64,000 nucleotides of DNA from NCBI GenBank assembly GCA_964020085.1, contig OZ026605.1, forward strand, positions 9,301,060-9,365,059, given 5' to 3'. Below are positions 14,001 to 23,000 of the stretch, in pieces. Below the pieces are notes generated by a model, which saw nothing but the letters and a program-made list of their open reading frames with translations, was not told the DNA's origin and did no database searches. Numbering within the stretch: the stretch's first letter is position 1; the number at the start of each line of letters is the position of its first letter. Origin of the DNA: Micromussa lordhowensis. Taxonomy: Eukaryota > Cnidaria > Anthozoa > Scleractinia > Lobophylliidae. The position numbers were made by a program, and so were the translations under genes.

Positions 14001-17000
14001 GTTTGATATTTAAGCAATAGAGCACTTTTTCTGTGTTTACATAGCCTCATCTAAACACGAGGAGGGTTGGGAGAATTTGAGACAGTTATGCAGACCCGAG
14101 ACACAGTCAAGGGTTTGCATAACTTTCAAGAATTCTCCCAAGCCCCCGAGTGTTAAAATGAAGCTATGTAAACACGGAAAAGTGCTCTATTGCTTAAATA
14201 TGAAACATGTAGGTATGCAATGCGTACGTAATAACCAATATTGTTGAGGTAACAAGCACCCTTTCCAAGAGGAGTACTAGCAATTTCCTTAGCAACTTAA
14301 CTTCATGTTACAAACAGTACCAGCTGCTACAGCTGAAGTAGCTGAGTTAACTTAGTGAAATTTCAGCCATATTTTGTAACTTACCCTGTCCAAATTGTTG
14401 TAGAAGTCCACATTAGCTGCACATAGGTATCGTCCCAGAAGTGTGGCATGGGTGGTGAAAATGGTCGCTACTGCCACATTTGTTGTGCGCAATAAAACCA
14501 ACCCCACACCGGCCTGCCATTCATGAAAATGTGCAACTATAGGTGTGTTAAAATCATATCTGGATCGAAACTGTACAAAGAAATTGAGAAAATTTCTTCT
14601 CAATCAGTCAATTAGCAACATACAATTAGTACACATGGGTAATACAATAAAAGTACAGTTGAAGCTCTCACGAGTAACCACCTTGGGAATACAAAAGATG
14701 ATTGCAAGAGCTGGTCGTTTAACCACCTGCTGAAACAATACAGGATGGTTACTTCCCAGAGCTTTTGGCATTGGAGCTTTCTACCTCAGTCTCAAGGTAA
14801 CACTCTTTCACTAGCCATTATTAATCCTCCAGAATTTTTCATTTAAAATCTTTTGTCAACGAACACTATCACAAGAGTTAATTATGTTACGTATGTTACA
14901 AGTTAATTATGTTAATTACTTTTAACAGTAAGAGTACTGACTAATATGCATCAGTATCCAAAGAGTTTCAAAACAAAGAAGAAAAGCAGTTGACAATTCT
15001 AAATGTGAAACTTCTTCTTGACATTAATCAATTAATGCACTAGCCTAGGTTTGTACTAGCCCCCCACACAGATGCTCTTAAGGCTCGTCACATGTTCCTT
15101 AACATGTTCCTTAACATGTGACGAGCCCTAAGAGCATCTGCATTGAAGGCTCGGTTTGTAGTAAGAGTAACTGAAGAAAATCTGCTAAGTTGTTATTTCC
15201 ATGACAAATAATCCAGATTGAAATTAGTTTCTGGACACTTGAATGTTTCAGTTTGGTGAGTTTTAATGCAGCAGGAGATAATAAGTATATGTACATGTAG
15301 TACAGGTATTTAAATTTAATGCTACCTTTCTAGAAAGCCCTTGCTTGCCACTGCTCTGCCATAACAGACCTTGATATGATTGTTCTATTAATGACCATCA
15401 CTGTGATTATGTAATTACCAGCGGGAATGATAAGGGAGAAACCAATTTATCAAACAACGATGCTCTTACCTCTCCAATAAACTGCGCAACCAGGAATCCC
15501 AAAACAACAGCATCATTGGACTCAGTGTCTGGGTCAGGGATGCCAATGTGAGTGTAATTCCAGAAATCAGTTTTCATCTGACCTAACTTGTGGTACATAG
15601 AGCCAATGTTGAAAAGAACCACCTACAAAAATACAATCAAAGGGAGCCTCAGCCATCATTATTTATAATGAGATTAACTGGTGTTCAGCAGAAAGGGGTA
15701 TGGAATGGTCCCATTCAATTTAAAAGTGCTTGCATAATTTGGCTTTTACCCAAGTTGCTCTCAAAAATTCTAGATGAGTGTTTGCTTGCTCATGCTTGCA
15801 AAATTTTTGCAACCGCTCACATGCTCGGATTTTCATTAACATTCTCTACTGTGTAGAAGCATAATAATTATGCTTCTACACAGTAGAAGCATAATTATTT
15901 GCATCTTGGAAAGAAAAATTGAGGCTGGAAACGATGTTTCCCATATGGCAAAACTGAGAAACATTGGGGAAACATGCATGCATTATGAATGTTACTGGAA
16001 ACGTGCATCCTCATTTTGTTGATGTTTTATTGAAACAGATGTGCGCAAGAATTCTTCGCGAAAGGCACCCACAAAGGTAGATGAGGTAATCTAGAGACAT
16101 GAATAATATTACTATAATTACTAATCGACCTTCAGAGCTTGTCAGACCTGTATGGCTACAATTGGTTAGATCCTAGTTTCTAGAAGCCTTCAAATGAAGC
16201 TTCATTGCGTTGAATCTTTTTCAGTCAATCGGCAGGAAACCAGTTTGCCGATCATTGAATCTAAAACTTGAAATACTTGTTTTATGATAACTGCAGAAAT
16301 TGTGGCGCCCTCATTGGCTAATTTTTATCGTCAATATGTGGACAGACACATGAATTTGAAATTCGTGCGACGCGTCAGCGAGTGAGAGTGGGCAATTCGA
16401 CCATTTGTTATTGTAAAAAACAAATTGATGTCAGTTTTTAATGAGTCTGTCCTGTTATTGACAATGAATTTTGTCATCACATTGTCAAAGTAGTCTGCGG
16501 ATCAACTCCGCTAGCGCCTCGTGGATCCACAGCTACTTTGACAATGTGATGACAAAATTTATGATCAATAACAGGACAGACGCATGAAAAACTGACGTCA
16601 ATTTGTTAATTAGATTATACTTTGCGCAAAACAATGATTTCATTAAATAAAATAGAAATTCCAGCTAGTAGAAAATTTATGAAGTGCTTGCTGTTCGCCA
16701 TCTGTATTTTCTAAAGTGCTTGCTGCTTGCAAGACAAATTTCATCACTGCTTGCGTTCGCAAAAATTAACACACTGCTTGCATGCTTGCATGCTCGCAAA
16801 TGTTCACAAAGACCAATCGATACCCCTCAGAACACTTCCTAATTTGACTGGATCCCCTGACAGGTGACTAGCCATCTCTTGAGAGACCCATTGACTGGGT
16901 AGCAGTCAAGCCAGTCTTAATCACTCCTTGCGCTTGCACTTCCGACATTAATATTCTTTCAATTGGGAGTTTTGAGATGACTGGGATGAGTTGGCTGGAT

Positions 17001-20000
17001 CCCTATGATCAGGTCAGTGTCATGTGTAGAATAATTCAACAATTTTTCCACACAGTTCGCACAACGTACGTATACATGTAAAGGTAAACAAGTATAATGT
17101 GTAAAAGAATTAAAGTAGACAGGGTTGTCATTAAGTTTTGGGTCACATGCAGCTTTTTTCTCCATGTCCGTACCAAACTTGTAACTTTGCGAGTGAATTC
17201 TATCCACGAAAGGTAAGTTCACCCATAGCATCACAGAAAAATCAAGAGTACTCAGCCGTAATCGGTGTTATGGGTTGCAACCCTTAATGACAGCCCTGGT
17301 ATGATTTGACGCTCATCAGCTGTTTACCTTGGGGTATCCATCAATCAGCCATCTTCCAAAGTGTGTCTGAAGACATGAAACGCAAACAAAAACACGAAAC
17401 ACCACTTGTTACATTACTTATATACACATATATACAAATTAAGAAAGTGCTTGCTTAATGTCACAATCTATAGCATGACAAGCATAGCATTCCTCCATGT
17501 TTAACTAGTGAGGTATAGACACTCTACAGTGTAACTACAAGGTTCGGGAATATTTGAAACTGTTTTGAAACAGACAGAGCCAGATTCTGGCATTGCATCA
17601 CCTGTAGTACACTTGTATAAACATAGCTTATTAAGGGGGGCAAGTTTCTAAAGAAAATATGGTGCTGCATAATGGTGGGAGTATTACAAGATAATTTGGT
17701 TTTATCAACTGAGTTTTTTTTTTTTTTTTTTTTTTTTTTTGTAAGTACCACTTGTTTATTTATTTATTTATTTTTTTTTTGTCCACAACTTTATTGACAA
17801 TACTTACATTACCTTTACACTACTTACATATAATAATCACGATACAATGGAATACAAGACAATAAAAAAATAATAATAATAAAAAAAAATAAAATAAAAA
17901 TATAGTTACATTTGCTACTATAACTTACGAAAGGTTGCATAATATTCTACAGAATACAAGAAAAAAAAAAAGTGAAATACAACATACAGCTCTAAGTTAC
18001 AACCTTCTTGTCAATTAAGGGCTTCCATTTATTGTAATAGCTTTCAGGTGTATTAGTTCTTGTTGAAATTTGTTTTTCAATTTCGGCTTTACTTATCACT
18101 ACTGTTAGATAAGCACTAAAATATAGAAGTTCTTCATTAATACTACAACAGTATATATAGTACTTTGCAATTAGTAGGAGGTGGTTAGTTAACTTACTGA
18201 AGCGGTTGTTATCTATGATACCATATAAAATTTTCACCGTTGACAATTCTAGTTTTATTGCTGTTAGAGTCTCATACCATTCCAGAAAGATTTTCCAGAA
18301 CTCTGATACCGCCGGACATGAAACTAGCATATGCTTTAGATCCTGTTTTGTTTTTAAGCATGAATAACAAAGATCGCTATTCGCAAGTTTAGCTTTAAAT
18401 AATTTGCTTTTTGTAAAAACTATATCATGTAAAATTTTGTATTGAAAGATAGTTAACTTTGTTTCTATAGTGATAGAGAAGGCTAGGCTGAAGTATTTGC
18501 TTATTTGGTCTGGTGTTAGCCCGTTGGCGATAAGGCGTTGTTTGGTGGTGGGTTCTTCAAATATTTGCTTCACGAAACTCTTGTGTATGGCATTGGTTTT
18601 TAACACTTTCAAGTTCTGCCATGGTTGTGTAAGATGTTCTTGCTGTACACCTGTTCGCCTTATCGCCATTTTATATTCTTTTGAAATAGCGTTTATTACT
18701 CCATAATAGGTCAAAAAATCTGTTTGCAGCTGGTACCGTAGTTTAAATTCTTCATAAGTGTAGAAATCTGAATTCGGCTTGAGAAGGTCTTGCAAGGTTT
18801 TAACTCTTTTATCAAACCAAGAACGGTAAAAAATCGTCTTGTTATCAATTTTAATATCTTTGTTATTCCATATAATCATTTTCTTTGAGCATGGCATTTT
18901 ATTACTCTGCACATCCTTAAACTCAAACCAGTATTGTAACATTCTTTCATAAAAAAGCGGTAGCTCTTTGATGTTAAGGTCATTACTGTCACAGTTACAG
19001 GTTGAGAGGAAGGTTATGCCTCCTACATGTAATGTGGCTTCATTAGGAATAACCGTCCATGCTGAATTCTCGCTCAGATGAAATCGCTTTATCCAAATGG
19101 ACTTTAGGGCTTTGTTCATTAAAGTAAAATCAATCATATTCAGACCTCCGTTTTTTCGTTCGCCAATAATTGTGTGTTTTTTAATTTTGGCCACTTTGTT
19201 GTCCCAAATGAAATTAAAGGTGATTTTGTTTACCTGGTCACAGAAGTTATCAGGGACAGTTAGTACGGATGCATTGTAAATAAGCTTTGAAAGGCCCACA
19301 GATTTAACGATGTTAATCTTGCCTAATAGAGTTAATTTCCGTCTCTTCCAATTGTTTAAAGCCTTTTCCAAAGCATTTAATTTTTCATAAAAATTAAGTT
19401 TATCGCTAACCTTTTTTGAGTTTGAGAAGTGTATCCCTAAAGCGTAAACAGAGTCTTTCGGCCAGTTAAGGTTGAACGGGGTATCCTCTCTGTTTTTCCA
19501 TTTTCCTAGCCACATTGCTTCTGACTTCGTGTGGTTAATTTTCAATCCTGAGCATCTTTCGAACTTTTCCAGGAGGTCAAGCAAATGACTCATTGATTCA
19601 GGGTTTTTTAGAAAAACTGTTGTATCGTCCGCGTACTGTGTGATTTTTATTTCGCTTGCTCCCACTCTGATGCCTTCAATTTTGGGGTTTTGTTTAATCG
19701 CAAGTGCAAGGATTTCAATCCCAAGGACGAAAAGTGTGCCTGATAGTGGGCAACCTTGTCTGACACCACGCTCTAGATTGAAAAAATCAGAGGCGTAGCC
19801 ATTATTTGTGACGCAACTAGTTATATTGCAATAGAAAGTTTTTACCCAATTTTTGAAGTCAGGACCAAAATTAAGTTTGTCAAGAGTCTTAAAAAGGAAA
19901 TTCCATTCTATAGAATCAAATGCCTTTTCAAAGTCGAGGAAGACAGCAAGACCTGGGAGGTTTTTTGTCGCGGTGTAGCTAATAATATCGCTAATAAGTC

Positions 20001-23000
20001 TTACATTTTCACCGATATACCGTCCTTTGATATAGCCAGTTTGATCAGCATTTATCACATGTGGCAGAACAGCTTCCAGTCTTTTTGCAATTGCTTTTGT
20101 GGCAATTTTGTAATCTGTGTTTAAAAGTGAGATGGGCCTTAGGTTGCCAAGGAGGTTGGTGGGTTTGTCTTTTTTCGGTACTAGTGTTATGATACCTCTT
20201 CTCTGACATATTGATAATTGACGTTTTTCAAAGCCATAATTTATGCTTGCAATAACGTTTTGTTTAATGTTATCCCAGAAGAATTTGTAAAATTCGCATG
20301 TGAAGCCATCAGAGCCCGGGGTTTTACCATTGTCCATGTCTTTTAAAGCTTGGAAGCACTCTCGTTCGGTTAACAAGCCTTCACATTTCTTGGATTGATC
20401 TTCATTAAGGGGTGTTAACAGGTTATTGTTGAAGAATCCATCAAACTCGGGATTATTGGGATTAACATTTCTAGTGGAATATAGATTTTTATAAAATGTT
20501 TTCTCTTCATCAAGTATTGTATTTTGGTCGTCAGTTTCTTCACCATTAGATAATGTTAGCTTTGAAATCTTCTTCCTTAAGAAATTTCTCTTTTCTAGAT
20601 TTAGGAAGTACTTAGAATTTTTTTCTCCATTCTCATACCATCGCGCTTTACTGCGCAAAATCGTACCTTTAATTTTTTTGTTCAATAGCTTATCTAATTT
20701 TGCTTTCAGTGTATAATACTCGTTCAGCAAATTATGGTCATTTCTCGAGGAACATAGTTTTTCTTGCAGATCATTTAGTTTTACGAGTAGCTGCTTTTCT
20801 TCGTCTTTTTCTGATCTAGCCCTTCTTTTGGAGTACTGCACCGTGAAGCTTCTAATTTCCATTTTGATGACATCCCATTTCAGGCCAAGATCTGTGACAT
20901 CCTTGTACTTTTCTATGAAAGCCGGGATGTTTGCACACAATTTTTCTACGTATTCTTTATCCTCTAACAAGCTTGCATTAAATTTCCAGAAACCAGGGCC
21001 TGATTTTTTGCGTTGGTCGAACGATTGTATATTCAACATGATAGCAGAGTGATCTGAGAGGGGAGTGTGCATAATATTACTCTCTTTTGTTAGATAAACT
21101 AAGTCAGCTGTGATTAGAAAAAAATCTAGTCGGCTCTGAGACTTAAATGCTTTGTCTCGCCACGTAAACGTCAAAGCGTGGGGATTCAATTCGCGCCAAA
21201 TATCCGTGAGAGCGAAGTTTGAGCATAGGTTTCCGATTTCATTTATGACAGTATGTTTGTTCGAGCCTTGTTTCGCGCTTTTTCTGTCTTTAGGCGTTAG
21301 CGCGCAATTGAAATCACCTCCAATTATCAAGTTGTTATCTGGATAGCTATTTAGAGCTTGGTTTAATTCTTGAAAAAACTTGATTTGTTGAGTAATGTCA
21401 TTTGGGGCGTATACATTGGCAAGGACCAGGTTTTGATTATCTAACTTGATTTCCAATATTATTGATCTTCCGTTTTTGTCTTTGGTACTTCTTATCACCT
21501 CTAATTGATATCTGGGGTTAACAAGAATCATCACACCTTTGCTATGGTTGGATCCATGGCTGTAGAAAATATTTCCACCCCATTCCGACCGCCAAACATT
21601 TATAGATTGTTCGGTACTAAAGGTTTCTTGGAGAAAACAGCAGTGGGCGTTTTGCCTATGAAGCCACTTAAAGATTTTCCTACGTTTGATAGAATTATTT
21701 AAACCCCTTACATTTAGGGAAACAATTTTGAAGTTAATTGATGAAATCCCGTTATCCATCGCGCATTAATGTATTAATTAAAGTAGTAACTAATTGACCT
21801 GAATTCGTTTGGACTTATCTTAAACCCTACATGTCGTATTTGACTCGGTTGCTGTTTACCATACTCGTATCTAAAAAAGCAGGATGTAAACGCAGAATAT
21901 ATGCAATTGACAAACGAAGTGTTTTTGTCGCATCTGTACATAAAAAGAAAGCACATACAAAACAATAACAACAAGATAACACCTATTGTGTAAAAACGCT
22001 CCTGAGGGAGTGTTGTGATTAGCCGGTGTATGCAAGCTCAACTGAGTTGATAATGTGAATTGGCCACCGTAAAGAGATTCGGAAGCTGACGTTTCGAGCG
22101 TTAGCCCTTCATCGGAGCAAATTCGCTTCATCGGAGCGGATTCACTCTGACGAAGAGCTAACGCTTGAAACGTCAGCAATCTCTTTACGGTGGCCAATTC
22201 ATAACTTATTAAGTCCAGCCATGTACAAAACATGACAAAATAGTCCACCAAACTGGAACGAAACGATGTACAGAAAAGAAAATGCATTGAAGACAGCAGT
22301 TCAAAGTTATACCTCCACTCCACTGTCTCTCATTGCTTGGACAGCTCCTTTCATGCTAGGATCTTCTGGTTCCATCATTTCAACCTCAGTCTTACACTGC
22401 AGATCATTGTACATTCCTATCAAGCAATACTTGTTTCCAAGCACATCAACTGCAGCAGGTGCTTTAGATCTGATAACAGTGTAAATCCCACCAACTGCAA
22501 CAAAAATTAATACTAAATTAACCTTTCCTGACTAGTTAATACTGTATCCTGATTGCAAGTCATCCAATAGCAAATGTTATAGCTGATGGGTACTGCAGAG
22601 AAGTTTGGATTGGGAGGTAGACCCTGAGTTTTGAGTTTTAGCGTGGTGGATTCATTGTCCATGCTTGAGACACTTCTTTCCAAAGTGCCTGAGTGATTAA
22701 CTCAGGAAAAATGGGACAAAAAAGCTAGGTCACCTGTATGGGATGGACTAGCATCCCATCCTAAGGAAGTAGCACTACATGTTCCAGATGGTTGAATCTT
22801 GCTATATGGAACTATAGTACAGACTGCTACAATGTCTTTTCCACGATGGAGCAGCACCCTTGTCCAAGATAAGTTCTAACAATATAGGCCAGTGGATTTT
22901 AGCCTGTCCAGTTTTAAAACTTCTTTTATTAATTTTCTAAGGACTTTTCTCTTTTTAGTGCGACAATTCTTTCTTTAGGTCCTTTTCAAGTGAGTTTATA

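Larger units (their letters stand above)
17636..22199 (-). mobile_element. Penelope-derived palindromic element, split by a LINE
   Basis: The left part (17636-17714, plus-strand reading GGGGGCAAGTTTCTAAAGAA...TTTTATCAACTGAG) and right part (about 22018-22199) match the two ends of the Penelope-like element at 55487-57754 and the small element at 37778-38036. A 14-bp duplication CATA(G/A)CTTATTAAG flanks the composite (17622-17635 and 22200-22213, one mismatch). The right part is itself a palindrome with a hammerhead-like motif on each strand. No RT remains. Element and GYS are on the same strand if the 5' end is taken as in the full copy. Confidence 0.75.

Noticed and set aside
21774..22323. 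Minus-strand frame above ORF2 as the LINE's ORF1
   Set aside because: It runs across the insertion junction into the Penelope remnant and GYS exon 2, so it cannot be a single ancestral gene.
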